A stretch of 64,000 bases of DNA from positions 35,764,930-35,828,929 of the forward strand of contig JARWKL010000008.1 in assembly GCA_029961685.1 (NCBI GenBank), in the 5' to 3' direction. The translations under genes were made by a program, and so were the position numbers. Within the stretch, counting starts at the first letter, position 1; each line of letters begins with the position of its first letter. This stretch comes from Aristolochia californica (Eukaryota; Streptophyta; Magnoliopsida; Piperales; Aristolochiaceae). Of the stretch, positions 31,799 through 41,718 are shown piece by piece. The notes under the pieces were generated by a model. That model made no database searches. It was not told where the DNA came from and saw only the letters and a program-made list of their open reading frames with translations.

Positions 31799-34248
31799 AT
31801 GGCTAAAGAAAATGTGAGTAGCAAAGGTGGTATACTCAGAATTACCACAATACCCTTACGAAGGGTATAAAATTTTATGAGTTGGTCCACATCGATTCAG
31901 AGATTTCTTATAACAAAGGATCTACTTGGTCATCTCACCAACCGTGGACCGCCTATTGATGAAGAAGACATTTTTTTTATAAAAAAATGGTTAAAAATGA
32001 TACCATTGTGATTAGTTGGCTAATCAAAAGCATAGAAAATTGTGGAAAGAATGCACTCATTGTGGGAGATATGGCCACACTATTGATACATGCTATTACA
32101 AGGAAAGGAGTTACTGTGGAAAAATAATCACTATGGAGAAATATGTTATAATGCCAACGACAACTCAGACTTGACAAAGGCTAATCAAGCCTTGGTAGGT
32201 GATACAAAGGAGGATCATACCACAAAATCAACTGAAAAGAATAATTTTACTGAAGAAAAATATGAGTTGTTTCAAAAAATGATGGGTTCTTCTCCAAGTT
32301 CTTCATTAAATACCGTTGCCACCACTGTTTCAGGTATGTTATCTGCCTCATCTTTATCCTGGATAATTGACTCAGGGGCCTCCGAGCATCTTACAAGTAA
32401 CACAAATTTATTACATTCCATATCTCCATGTCTTTCACATAAGTTTGTTAACATAGCTGACGGCTTTCAAACCAAGGTTCAAGGGAAAGGATCCACTTCT
32501 GTTACACCATCACTTCCTCTCACCGATATTCTATTTCTTCCTGCCTTCCCTTTGAATATCTAATTTGTTAGTCAACTGACAAAGTATTTGAATTGTTCTA
32601 TTACCTTCTCAAACCAAGGTGCAAGTGATTGGTGGAGGCTGTGAAAATAAATATTGTTTCCACTAGTGAAAATGAGACAAGGCTATGGCACAACCGGTTG
32701 GGACATCCATCTTCATAATCTCTTCATTATATGTTTCCTAATCTTAAAGTCATGTCCTAGTTTAATTGTGAAGTTTTTCAACTGAGTAAACATCAAAGGA
32801 GTACATACTCATCTCGTCAGGAAGTCAAAAGTATTTCTCTGTTTTCATTAATTCATACCAATATATGAGGACCCTTAAGCATCTCAAATATTTCTCAAGT
32901 AAGGTATTTTATTACATTTATTGATGACTTCACTCATACCACTTGGTTGTTTCTATTTAAGGAGAGTTCTGAGATACCATTTATTTTAGAGTGTTTTCAT
33001 GCTATGGTACTCACTTAGTTTGATCAGAACATTAAAATACTTCGGTTTGATAATGCTAAATAATACATATCCAATGAACTTGAGTCTTTTTGTCAAGAAA
33101 ATGGCATTATCCATCAAATATCATGTGCCTACACTCCTCAACAAAATGGTGCAGCCAAATAGAAAAATCATCATATTCTTGAGGTAGCTCAAGGTTTATT
33201 ATATGTCATGAAAGTTTCATATTTTTATTGGCCTCATGCAGTCCTTATCGAATGCTTTCTTATACATCGTCTACCATCTTCCATTCTTGGTAATAAATCT
33301 CCTTACTCTATAATGTTACCAAATGATGATCCGTTTTCACTACCCTTGAAAATCTTCGGGTGTCAATGTTTTGTCCATATTTCCTCCCCAAAACACAGTA
33401 AACTTGATCCTAAATCTATTAAGTGTATCTTTCTAGGATACTCTCGTACAACAAAAAGGTTATGTTTGTTATAATCCCACTCTTTTGCGTTTACTTGTGT
33501 CCAGGGATGTCACATTTTTTAAGACTCTCCACACTATTCTGACAATGCTCCTCCAGGTTTATCTTCAGTACCAGGTTCTCCTTGACCAATTGTGCCCCGT
33601 GCTACAGAAACTTCTTAGCCCCTAGAAACACCAGCTGACACCACACCTGCTATGTTTACAGATCCCAGGGAGGCAAGTTCATCTTCTCCAGTTGTTTTTG
33701 GCCCAAAATATGATACTCGTCCTATCACACAAATAAAAGAACCTAGATCATGCACCATACCCTCTACGTCTCATCCCATATCAAATTTTGTGTCTCATCA
33801 TCATCTGTCCCCTGCATGTTGTCAATTTCTCTCTGCTATTTCTTCCATATTTGTACCACAGTCCTATCAAGAGGCTCTCAAACATCAAGGGTGGAAGGCA
33901 GCAATGGATGAAGAAATGCAGGCACTTTATGAAAATCAGACATGGGCTCTAGTCCCATTTCCATTAGATAAGAAACCCATTGGTTGAAAATTGGTGTTTA
34001 CTGTGAAACACAATCTGGATGGGTCTGTGGCTCGACTGAAGGCTCGCCTCGTGGCTAAGGGCTAGACACAATGTTATGGAATTGATTATGAGGAAACCTT
34101 CTTTCCAGTGGCAAAAATGAACTCGATACGTGTGTTACTATCTCTTGCAGTTAACTCTTCCATGTGGGTATATCAACTTGATGTGAAAAATACCTTTCTG
34201 GATGGGGACATCAAAGAAGAAATTTATATGTAACAACCACCTGGGTTT
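31799..34248 (+). pseudogene. Copia A1 gag, protease, integrase and start of RT
   Basis: Gag starts MAKENVSSKGGILRITTIPL at 31799, shifts frame near 31870 (FMSWSTSIQRFLITKDLLGH) and jumps at about 32043 from SWLIKS straight to the knuckle KECTHCGRYGHTIDTCYY, so the gag centre present in A3 and A4 is deleted. Protease (SWIIDSGASEHLTSN, about 32355-32400) is intact in sequence. Integrase is broken by several stops but CEVFQLSKHQ-like and TPQQNGAA-like stretches are visible. RT begins QSYQEALKHQGWKAAMDEEM at about 33860. Not functional. Confidence 0.86.
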
Positions 34249-35268
34249 GTGGTTGATGGGGAGTCAATATGTCGACTTAAAAAATCTTTGTATGGTCTAA
34301 AACAATCCCCTCATGCTTGGTTTGAAAATTTTAGTCAAGCCCTCAAACGGGCAAATTTTTACAGATGCTCTAGAGATCACTCAGATTTTATTAAAAACAC
34401 ACTTAGAGGCAAGGTAATTCTGGTAGTATATGTTGATGATATCATTTTAACTGGTAGTGATTTTGAGGGTATCCAGGAAATAAAAGTAAAAATATATGCT
34501 GAATTCCAAACAAAGGATCTTGGAGTACTCAAATATTTTTTTGGTATTGAAGTATTACAATCCAGACATGGGATTCTGCTATCCCAAAGGAAGTATGCCA
34601 TTGATCTACTGGAGGAGACAGGAATGTTGGGATACAAACTAGTAGATACTCCTATGGACTCAAATACAAAATTATGTGCAAGTACTGGAGAAGATGTAGA
34701 TATCAGGAAATATCATAGACTAGTGGGAAGACTTATTTACCTGTGTGTAACAAGGTCAGATATATCATATGCAGTAAGTGTGGTGAGTCAATACATGCAC
34801 AAGCTACAACTTAGTCATTGGCAAGCACTTGAAACGATATTACGATATTTGAAAGGAGCTCCAGGAAGAGGGCTTCTCTATAAAATTCATGGTCACTTCA
34901 ACATCGCAGGATTCTCAAATGCAGATTGGGTTGGATCCCCGAATGACAAAAAATCTACTTCAGGATTTTATACGATGGTTGGAGGGAATTTGGTTACATG
35001 GAGAAGCAAAAAGAAAAATGTAGTAGCATGGTCTAGTGCAGAAGTAGAATACAGAGTCATGGCACACACTGTTAGTAAACTCCTATCGATAAGATCTCTT
35101 CTCACTGAATTGGGATTCTACAAAGACGCTCTGATGGATCTATATTGTGATAATCAAACAACAATACACATTACATCGAATCCAGTCTTCCATGGAAGAA
35201 CAAAGCATATTGAAGTGGACTGCCATTTTATAAGAGAAAAGTTCCAAGCAGGTTTTTTTTATCTCTAA
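34249..35268 (+). CDS. Copia A1 RT C-terminal half and RNase H (339-codon open frame)
   Basis: Longest open copia frame here. It starts after an in-frame TAA (34231) in the RT fingers/palm, so it lacks its own N-terminus. Residues 10-22 are LKKSLYGLKQSPH, catalytic YVDD at 61-64, KYFFGIEVLQSRHGILLSQR about 100-120, then RNase [81 protein letters not shown] and [15 protein letters not shown]-run at 35252 shifts the last codons. All RT/RNase H motifs are present, but there is no sign of expression as a separate protein. Confidence 0.85.
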   Translation: MVDGESICRLKKSLYGLKQSPHAWFENFSQALKRANFYRCSRDHSDFIKNTLRGKVILVVYVDDIILTGSDFEGIQEIKVKIYAEFQTKDLGVLKYFFGIEVLQSRHGILLSQRKYAIDLLEETGMLGYKLVDTPMDSNTKLCASTGEDVDIRKYHRLVGRLIYLCVTRSDISYAVSVVSQYMHKLQLSHWQALETILRYLKGAPGRGLLYKIHGHFNIAGFSNADWVGSPNDKKSTSGFYTMVGGNLVTWRSKKKNVVAWSSAEVEYRVMAHTVSKLLSIRSLLTELGFYKDALMDLYCDNQTTIHITSNPVFHGRTKHIEVDCHFIREKFQAGFFYL

Positions 35269-35394
35269 AGCATATATCATCACAAAGTCAAGTAGTAGAT
35301 ATTTTCACCAAGCCGGTCATGCACAAGATTATGTCTACCATCTGCAGCAAGTTGGGCATCTATGATGTTTTCTCACCCCCATCTTGAGGGGGAG

Positions 35395-35655
35395 TGTTAC
35401 AATGTGGGACCCACCATGGTGCATGAGCTGGTGGGACCCACCATGACGACGTGGGATGCCAAGAAGTGTCCTCACCCAAGATAGCACGAGTTAAGAAGAT
35501 AAGAAGCACAAACTGAAAAGAGTTAGAAGACTTGAAGATCAAGTGGGAACCACAAAGATACCAAGACCTGGAAGCTTATCAATATGACCTGGAAGATCAC
35601 GTGAGACCCACAAGGATAAGGCCACAAGCTGGCCTCCTCCCTTATGTCCACCTTT
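35395..35655 (+). repeat. Copia A1 3' LTR, first part
   Basis: Starts TGTTACAATGTGGGACCCAC straight after GAGGGGGAG and runs to CCTTATGTCCACCTT, where Chimera-B begins. The rest is 39305-39654; total about 611 bp. Confidence 0.9.
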
Positions 35656-35977
35656 TTTTATGGACTCATTAGGGGTTTATTTGCAATTTCTATTCATTAG
35701 GGGGTTTATTTGAAATCTCTATTCATTAGGGTTTCTTTGTAATTTGTTGAACTTATGGCCTTTGGCATGTTTTCCCTAACTGCCTATATAGGGACGTGAG
35801 ATGAATGAAGAAAGTAAGCATTGAGAAAATTAGAATTAAACAGGTCGGATTCTCCCTCAGAGGTCTAGGTCCAATTCTTCCTTTGAGGTCCAAGGTCGAG
35901 CCTCCTTCAAGGCTCAATCCCTTCCTCCCCACGCTGGAAGAAATCATCCTTTGGTTGATCCGAAATGGGGCATAACA
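35656..35977 (+). repeat. Chimera-B 5' LTR (322 bp)
   Basis: From TTTTATGGACTCATTAGGGG (start decayed) to GGGGCATAACA. It holds a CCTATATAGGGACG TATA-like stretch at about 35783-35796. It has an extra 25 bp (GTCTAGGTCCAATTCTTCC region, about 35862-35886) relative to the 3' LTR; otherwise the two agree closely. Confidence 0.88.
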
Positions 35978-36195
35978 TCTTGGTATCAGAGCGGACCACC
36001 CATGGTGATTAGTTTTCTGGAGACGATTTACATCGATATTTGGTGGAACAACATCCAGTTATGGAGAAACAGCATCAAGCCATGACGCAGGCCATGACGC
36101 AGGCCATGGAGGAAATCATGACGGACATGTACGCCATGAAAGACAATTTACAGCCGATCATACGGCTACTGGATGAGGAAGTGGGTCGTGGATAG
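35965..36195 (+). pseudogene. Chimera-B gag-like N-terminal fragment
   Basis: An ATG in the LTR end (35965) opens a frame MGHNILVSERTTHGD across the primer-binding site, interrupted by one TAG, then FSGDDLHRYLVEQHPVMEKQ and HQAMTQAMTQAMEEIMTDMY, ending LLDEEVGRG and a stop at 36195. It resembles the heptad-rich gag N-terminus of the other Ty3 families here (for example ELEERFSKVDIGMETLNG in Gypsy-3). No gag core follows. Confidence 0.7.
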
Positions 36196-36940
36196 ACATC
36201 GTCGGGCAGTTCCACTCTTCTGGCCGAGCACCACCATCCCTCCCGCCCCCAACCCCACCACTTCTGCACCATCAAACCCTGCCCCCACCTTGGGCTCCTC
36301 TACGCCCAGCACAACCTCCGTCCGCCAAAATGCCAATTCGAGAGCTCTAGGTCACAGAAAAGCTCCCCCAAATTCTGACACCAGACGGCGGTGACCCCAA
36401 ATCGTGCACACCAGAGGGGTTTTTCCCCACCCTTGTCTCATGAGAAGCCATACCTCTTCCTGCACAATGGACGTTTCTAGTCCGAAGGATTGCAGACTTG
36501 GAAAAGCTTTCCGACCTCCCGATATCAAAAGGCGGGGACCCAAATTTTGGGAAATTGAAAGACATTTCTACCCAAATCCCGTCGATACAGGCTGATTTGG
36601 ATTCAACCTCCCAAATCCCCTTCTCACGGCCAGCCACACAGCAGACAGAAGTATTTCCATCTGCCTTGGTCACGGTGAATCAATTCGACCCTCTCTCCTC
36701 TGTCTCTGACAATCTACCAGCATCGGCAGAAACAAGAGTCCACCAAAAAATGAGAAACCGCTGTCAGAAACTTGTTCAGTGGGATGTAACTTCTGACCAT
36801 CACCTCCCACTCGCAATCCCCCTCTTGGCCGAACCGAGGGAACCCAACTTCCAAATTGGGTGGGTGTGGCTCAGAAAAAAAATTCGGGGGGAATTGGCTT
36901 CCGACCAACAGCTATCAGTTTCAATCTCCTTCTCAGCACT
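36196..36940 (+). other. Unrecognised GC-richer segment inside Chimera-B
   Basis: About 745 bp, rich in C and markedly less AT-rich than its surroundings, so probably also captured. The plus-strand frame from 36498 reads SDLPISKGGDPNFGKLKDIS and SALVTVNQFDPLSSVSDNLP, which I cannot assign to a family. The first 150 bp encode Pro/Ser/Thr-rich sequence. It could be gag linker or a fourth host fragment. Confidence 0.45.
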
Positions 36941-37290
36941 CCAGTGGGGTACCCTCATCCACGCAGTTGTGGGGCATTGTCAAAATGGTAGCTTCGATTC
37001 GGCATCTCTGGTTTTTGATAGACTGGTCAAGGCAGGTTCTCAGCTAAACTCTATTACTTATTCATGTTTCCTTCATGGTCTTTGCAATGTTGGTCGTCTT
37101 AAGGAAGCATGTGAATTGCTCATTGACATGAGAAATAGAGGTTTTTGTCCTAACGTTCAAACTTACACTGGTTTGATCCTTAGGTTGTTTAGAGTGGATT
37201 ACTTTGAATTTCCTATTGGATTGTTTAACAAGATGTTACAAGATAGTGTGGTTCCTCACCCAGCCACTCATAGTGCTCAACAGCCATGGT
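36941..37290 (+). pseudogene. Captured PPR-protein fragment (three repeats)
   Basis: Three tandem 35-residue P-class pentatricopeptide repeats: WGTLIHAVVGHCQNGSFDSA (about 36944-37045), NSITYSCFLHGLCNVGRLKE (about 37050-37150) and NVQTYTGLILRLFRVDYFEF (about 37153-37257). PPR proteins bind organellar RNA in plants and usually have ten or more repeats plus a targeting peptide; neither is here. It is the 3' part of a 302-codon frame (36498-37406) whose first half is unrelated. Codon structure is intact, but this is a gene fragment within a transposon. Confidence 0.85.
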
Positions 37291-38100
37291 ATGAATTACT
37301 AGTCATACCTCTTCGGTTTGAGCTTCTGTGTTCAATCATGATTCCACTTTCTAACAAGGTTTCTCTTGATTCTGTGACGAGTTTATATGCAACATTTATA
37401 GACTAGGATGATGAGTTGTATGACGCGGACACCAACACTCCTTCCCATGCTGCAAATAAAGCAATTTGTGAGGATTTGGGACCAGTGGAGTACATTTTTC
37501 CTATTGTTAATGTTTGTTCTGCAGTTTATAGAAAGTCAGGTAGCTTTCATTTTCTCTGTAAGCATGGCTTGGATGGAACTCACCCTAGAGCCGACGGCAG
37601 TGTTGACCTACTGACTAAATTTTGCAGTTCTACTGCTAGTATATATACTTCTCTTGGAATTCATAGTGAGAGTGAGCTTGCAATGACATGTGGAGCTATT
37701 GCAAAAAGGTTAGACCACGATAGATTTGAATTGGATGGGGAATTTGTTCAACATATAATAGAACAACTTCCTGAGGCCCACTCTTGTTTCTAGTATTATA
37801 TGAGGAGGACTTATTTAGGGTCTCACAGTGATGACTTGCTCAGAAAATCTAAGAAGCAGCGCAATGAGGATTTTTTTAATGAACCGAGAGTTCCTCCTCC
37901 TTGTCGACCTTTGAGCAGCAGGCTTACACCAGAGCTGGCTGGTGATGTTCTTCAGGCATGGGAAATCCTATTTCATTTTTATGACGTATTAGAGCTAGAC
38001 GAGCCTATATCCTTTGAAGAACTTAAAACAAAAACCCCCTTGACCCATGGTTTGATGATCCAAACTATCCTGAAAAATACAGCAAGAAAAAGACCTTTCC
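37291..38100 (+). pseudogene. Captured DDT-domain chromatin-protein fragment (possibly MBD9-like)
   Basis: Frame continues from the PPR frame after TAG at 37404 and again after TAG at 37791, so both share register. Recognisable parts: CKHGLDGTHPRADGSVDLLT, TAIAKRL-like DRFELDGEFVQHIIEQLPEA, and VPPPCRPLSSRLTPELAGDV followed by LQAWEILFHFYDVLELDEP, the DDT-domain signature (helical module of chromatin-remodelling proteins). The combination recalls plant MBD9-type proteins, from memory only. It stops near 38100 with no intron visible. Not functional as found. Confidence 0.65.
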
Positions 38101-38837
38101 ATGTCGGGCACTGAGTGCCCTGGCTTGTCCACTTCTTTGTCTACTTGTGAAGCTGGAATTCCTCCCAAGGATTATCTCAGTGATTCAATTATTATGATTG
38201 AAGTGGAGTCCAACACTGAAGCTGCTCATTTGAAGAAATTGGATCATGCCACTGAAAATCTTCAACTCTTTAGGGCCGAATTGCTGGCTTACGTCTCTCT
38301 TGGTGCAGCTAATGCAGGATATGCTGGAGTCTTCTATGTTGCAAGTCCATTCCCTTCGGGTAGTGTCCCCAATCCAGAGATTGACTTAATTGAGCCTGCT
38401 GTGACTGGTACCCTCGATGTACCTAAGGCATTTACTGAGGCACCTGTGAGACAGGTTAATGTTGTTTCTTCTCCCTTTGTTGTTCCTATGCCAACAACGT
38501 GGCCAAAGGATACAATCATGGATGAGACTTGCTGGTCAGACAAAGTATACTATAGAACAACTGGGAACTGGTACTGCCTTGTAAAAATAGCAGCCGCAAG
38601 TGAAGCTTTTGAGTATGGACAGAAACACAACATTCGGCGCATAGTTGTTGTCCAAGATGTCGTTGAAGCTCTTCTTCTTATCTATGCAAGATCATATGTG
38701 GCCCCCATGCAATACGGGCACATGATTTAGTTGACAAGTTACTGAGCATATTTTCGCAGTATAATTATCCTCAAAATTTTGTCAATGGTGGCAATGATAT
38801 TTGTCTGAGCTCTGAGAGGATGAAGAGTTAAGAATGC
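38101..38837 (+). pseudogene. Captured cinnamoyl-CoA reductase-like fragment
   Basis: A 209-codon frame (38101-38730) plus a frameshifted tail to 38830. LDHATENLQLFRAELLAYVS, GVFYVASPFPSGSVPNPEID, LIEPAVTGTLDVPKAFTEAP, MDETCWSDKVYYRTTGNWYC (with the YCLVK version of the catalytic Tyr/Lys motif) and VVEALLLIYARSYVAPMQYG identify the CCR/dihydroflavonol-reductase family, NADP-dependent enzymes of phenylpropanoid metabolism. The tail DLVDKLLSIFSQYNYPQNFV follows in another frame. About 60 residues are missing between SEAFEYGQKH and NIRRIVVV, and the NADP-binding N-terminus is absent. Exon-joined, broken, not an active enzyme. Confidence 0.85.
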
Positions 38838-38839
38838 TT

Positions 38840-38854
38840 AAAAAAAAAAAAAAA
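38840..38854 (+). repeat. A15 tract after the CCR fragment
   Basis: Fifteen A directly after the CCR-like sequence, nine bases past a stop codon. It could be a trace of a polyadenylated or A-primed cDNA joined during capture, or chance slippage. Confidence 0.8.
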
Positions 38855-39007
38855 TATTTGCTCCTCTGCTAGGTTGCTCTACTTTTGTACTCCAGCACGT
38901 TGCCGCTGATACTGAGGTTGCCACTTTACATGGACCTAGCCGTTGGCACGGACATGCCATTCTACATTCGAGCTTGAGAGCAAGCTCGTTCTCCAGGAGG
39001 GGAGTAA
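38855..39007 (+). pseudogene. Gypsy pol 3' end in Chimera-B
   Basis: Reads a decayed ADTEVATLHGPSRWHGHAILH-like segment followed by ELESKLVLQEGSN, equivalent to FELEDKLFLQEGGD before the Gypsy-1 3' LTR. It ends in the purine tract GGAGGGGAGTAA. Confidence 0.7.
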
Positions 39008-39304
39008 TGTTATGGACTCATTAGGGGTTTATTTGAAATTTCTATTCATTAGGGGTTTATTTGCAATTTCTATTCATTAGGGGTTTATTTTTAATTTGTT
39101 GAACTTATGGCCTTTGGCTTGCTTTCCCTAACTCCCTATATAGGGACGTGAGATGAATCAAGAAAGTAAGCATTGAGAAAATTAGAATTAAACAGGTCGG
39201 ATTCTCCCTTTGAGGTCCAAAGTCGAGCCTCCTTCAAGACTCAATCCCTTCCTCCCCACGCTGGAAGAAATCATCCTTTGGTTGATCCGAAATGGGGCAT
39301 AACA
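39008..39304 (+). repeat. Chimera-B 3' LTR (297 bp)
   Basis: From TGTTATGGACTCATTAGGGG to GAAATGGGGCATAACA. Same as the 5' LTR except for the 25-bp indel and scattered substitutions. Confidence 0.9.
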
Positions 39305-39654
39305 AGGTTCTTAAAGAAGAGTTATAGTTCAACTTATATTAGAACTCTATTAGATTGTGTTATCCTTTCATGATAGACTTATCTTAGAGAGTTAGAGTTG
39401 GAAAGTAATTAGGAGATTTAAAGGTTAATTGTTTAAGGACTCTATGACTTTCTCTACTGTAAATAGAGGTGTTGTAATTCAGAATTAATCAAGTTCTACA
39501 ATTCTCTCTTGAGTAAATCACTCTCCCTTTGCTTGGCGCACACCTTGTTCCTCTTCTCTTGTTCTCCCTACCTGAGAGCCTTCTTCCCCTTTTCTCCTTT
39601 TTATTTCTCTCTTCCCTTGATCGGAATATTGGAAAAGGGATCCTACATTCAACA
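39305..39654 (+). repeat. Copia A1 3' LTR, second part
   Basis: Resumes the LTR at AGGTTCTTAAAGAAGAG (compare ACGTTCTTGAAGAAGAG in the 5' LTR at about 30918) and ends ATCCTACATTCAACA. AATTC at 39655-39659 is the A1 target duplication. Confidence 0.9.
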
Positions 39655-40245
39655 AATTCACAACTCAGTCATTGGCAAGCACTAGAACGGATATTACGAT
39701 ATCTAAAGGAGCACCAGGAAGAGGGCTTCTCTATAAAAATCATGGACACTTCAACATCGAACGTTTTTCAGATGCAGACTAGGCTGGATCCCCAAATGAC
39801 AGGAAATCTACTTCAGGATATTATACGATGGTTGGAGGAATCTTTGTTACATGGAGGAGCAAGAAACAGAATGTAGTTGCACGATCTAGTGTAGAAGCAG
39901 AGTATAGAACTATGGCACACACAGTTAGTGAACTCCTATGGATCAGATCTCTCCTTATTGAATTGGGATTTTACAAAGAAGATCCAACGAACCTATATTG
40001 TCATAATCAGGCCACAATACACATCACATCGAATCCAGTCTTCCATGAGAGAACAAAGCATATAGAAATAGTCTGCAACTTCATACGAGAAAAATTCACT
40101 ACATGCATCATATCTCTTAAGCATGTATCTTCAATAACCAGGTTGCAGACATTCTCACCAAACCAGTCATTTATAAAACTTTGTCCACCGTCTACAGCAA
40201 GTTGGGCATCTATGATGTTTTCTCAGCCCCCAGCTTGAGGGGGAG
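39655..40245 (+). pseudogene. Copia A2 RNase H, C-terminal part
   Basis: Begins NSQLSHWQALERILRYLK, the exact continuation of ...VVSQYMHNP at 16205-16230 (other strand). It carries [53 protein letters not shown] and C-terminal SKLGIYDVF in a shifted frame. Frameshifts near 39705 and 40120. GAGGGGGAG precedes the LTR. Separated from the rest of A2 by A1 and the inversion. Confidence 0.88.
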
Positions 40246-40836
40246 TGTTACAATGTGGGATCCACCATGGCTACACTAGCTAGTGGGACCCATCATGACG
40301 TCAAGAGATGTCAATAAGGGCCCTCATACAAGTTGACTCGAGCTAGGAGATAAGAAACATGAGCTAGAATTAAATAGAATATTTTACGATCAAGTGGGAC
40401 CCACAAAGATACCACGAGCTGGTATCTCTATCAACATGAGTTGGAAGATTATGTGGGACCCTCAAAGATAATACCACAAGCTGGCTTTCCATCTTGGTTC
40501 ACATGCTTAAAGAAGAGTTAGAAGTTGAGTTAAATTAGTCTCTTAAATAGATAATGTAATCTTATCATGATAGGCTTATCTTAGAGAGTTCTAGTTGGAA
40601 TGTAATTAGGAGTCCTAAGATTAATTGTACATGGACTCTATCACCTCCTCAACTATTGTAACTCAAAAATTAATCAAGCAAACCTCTTAGTTTCTCTTCT
40701 CTCGTGTGAAACTCTCTCTCACAAAACCTCTTTTATTTTTTCTTTTCTCTCTCAACCTGAGAGTCTTTCTTGTTTTTCTCCTTTTCTTTCTCTCTCCCTT
40801 GCTCGAGGTATTATTCGTGGGGTCATAAATTCAACA
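40246..40836 (+). repeat. Copia A2 3' LTR (591 bp)
   Basis: TGTTACAATGTGGGATCCAC to GGTCATAAATTCAACA. No primer-binding site follows. The first half (GGCTACACTAGC, CAATAAGGGCCCTCATACAA) matches the A4 LTR subtype rather than A1 or A3. Confidence 0.9.
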
Positions 40837-41262
40837 CCTCAGATTCATTATTTGCAGATTGTTGTCATCATTGGTTCATCTGATAACTCAGCTAAAAAAT
40901 CGGTTGAATAGGTAAAAGAATAGACTTACAGATATTTCTTTTTATATATATTTCTCCATATAAAGTCTAGTTCTTGAGAGCATAAAATACCTCGAAAGCT
41001 TAAGCTTTCTACTATTTGCTCAAACCTCTATTGTAATTTGACCTTTGCTCATTCAAACATCTATATCTCTCTGTAGATAACTCGATTGGAAAAAATCTTT
41101 TTTCCTTGGATAGTAGACTCTTAGTATAGAGGTGAAAAACGCAAAGAAAACTACAGGTGTAGGGACTAAAACAAATAACTACGAACCTAGACTTAGGTTT
41201 TATGGTTTAGAGAAAAAGATCTCATTTTCTCTGTGAGTTGACCAAGTCAACTCATAGAACCT

Positions 41263-41274
41263 GCTCTGATACCA
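41263..41274 (-). other. NA-C primer-binding site
   Basis: Minus strand TGGTATCAGAGC directly after the LTR end AAATTCAACA; exact initiator tRNA-Met complement. It lies in the wider context of AACCTGCTCTGATACCATG on the plus strand. Confidence 0.9.
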
Positions 41275-41718
41275 TGTTGAATTTATGGAAATGAGAAATA
41301 CTTCATTAACTTCATAAAACTTATTATAATCAGAGTACATGAACCTCTATTTATAATAGAGGAAGGTAATAGAGTCCAATTACAATAAAACTACCTTTGT
41401 CCCAATTACACCCAAACTCTAACACTTAAAGATAAGTTCTAGCATAAGTAAACAACTCAATATATATAAAAAACAAACATAACTCAAACTAGAAATCTTC
41501 TAGGACGTGACCATAAGATAAAAATGCCTTGGGGAGTCCTTCTTGATCTTCAAACTTATGTGATAAGGACGTCCGCTCGTGGTTATCATGGTGGGCCCTA
41601 CTTCTTATGGGCTTGGGCTCATCTTGTGGGCCTTTTTTAGTCGTGTGGCCAATCTTATAATACTCTTAGGTATGTGGGCCTTCCTTGGTCATGTAGGCTT
41701 CGGCCCTATCTTCCAACA
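41275..41718 (-). repeat. NA-C LTR (444 bp)
   Basis: Minus strand TGTTGGAAGATAGGGCCGAA to CCATAAATTCAACA. Matches the solo LTR 17093-17535 and the LTRs at 61308-61739 and 63826-64000. TATA-like TATTATAAATAGAGG region near 41350-41365 (complement). Confidence 0.9.

Larger units (their letters stand above)
31275..35394 (+). mobile_element. Copia-A copy A1, internal region
   Basis: About 4.1 kb between the two A1 LTRs: primer-binding site, leader (to 31798), deleted gag, protease, integrase, RT, RNase H and purine tract GAGGGGGAG at 35386-35394. Both LTRs carry a younger insertion (Gypsy-1 in the 5', Chimera-B in the 3'). A1 itself lies in the A2 RNase H, between MHN and SQLSHWQ, with AATCC/AATTC flanks. 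Confidence 0.9.
35656..39304 (+). mobile_element. Chimera-B: LTR element carrying three host gene fragments
   Basis: 5' LTR 35656-35977, primer-binding site TTGGTATCAGAGC, a gag-like start, then about 2.6 kb of non-retroviral sequence: an unrecognised segment, three PPR repeats, a DDT-domain protein fragment and a cinnamoyl-CoA reductase-like fragment, all on the plus strand and apparently without introns. A short gypsy pol 3' end with purine tract GGAGGGGAGTAA and a 3' LTR (39008-39304) close it. LTR sequence is related to Gypsy-2. It has no protease, RT or integrase and would depend on another element. It sits in the copia A1 3' LTR, which resumes at 39305. The flanking 5-mers (ACCTT, AGGTT) match only partly. 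Confidence 0.85.

Noticed and set aside
36941..38837. Functional host genes (PPR, DDT, CCR) in the window
   Set aside because: All three are incomplete, intronless, frame-broken and enclosed by LTRs of one transposable element.
35650..39309. Perfect target duplication for Chimera-B
   Set aside because: Flanking 5-mers ACCTT and AGGTT match at three of five bases only; insertion into the A1 LTR is shown by LTR continuity, not by the duplication.
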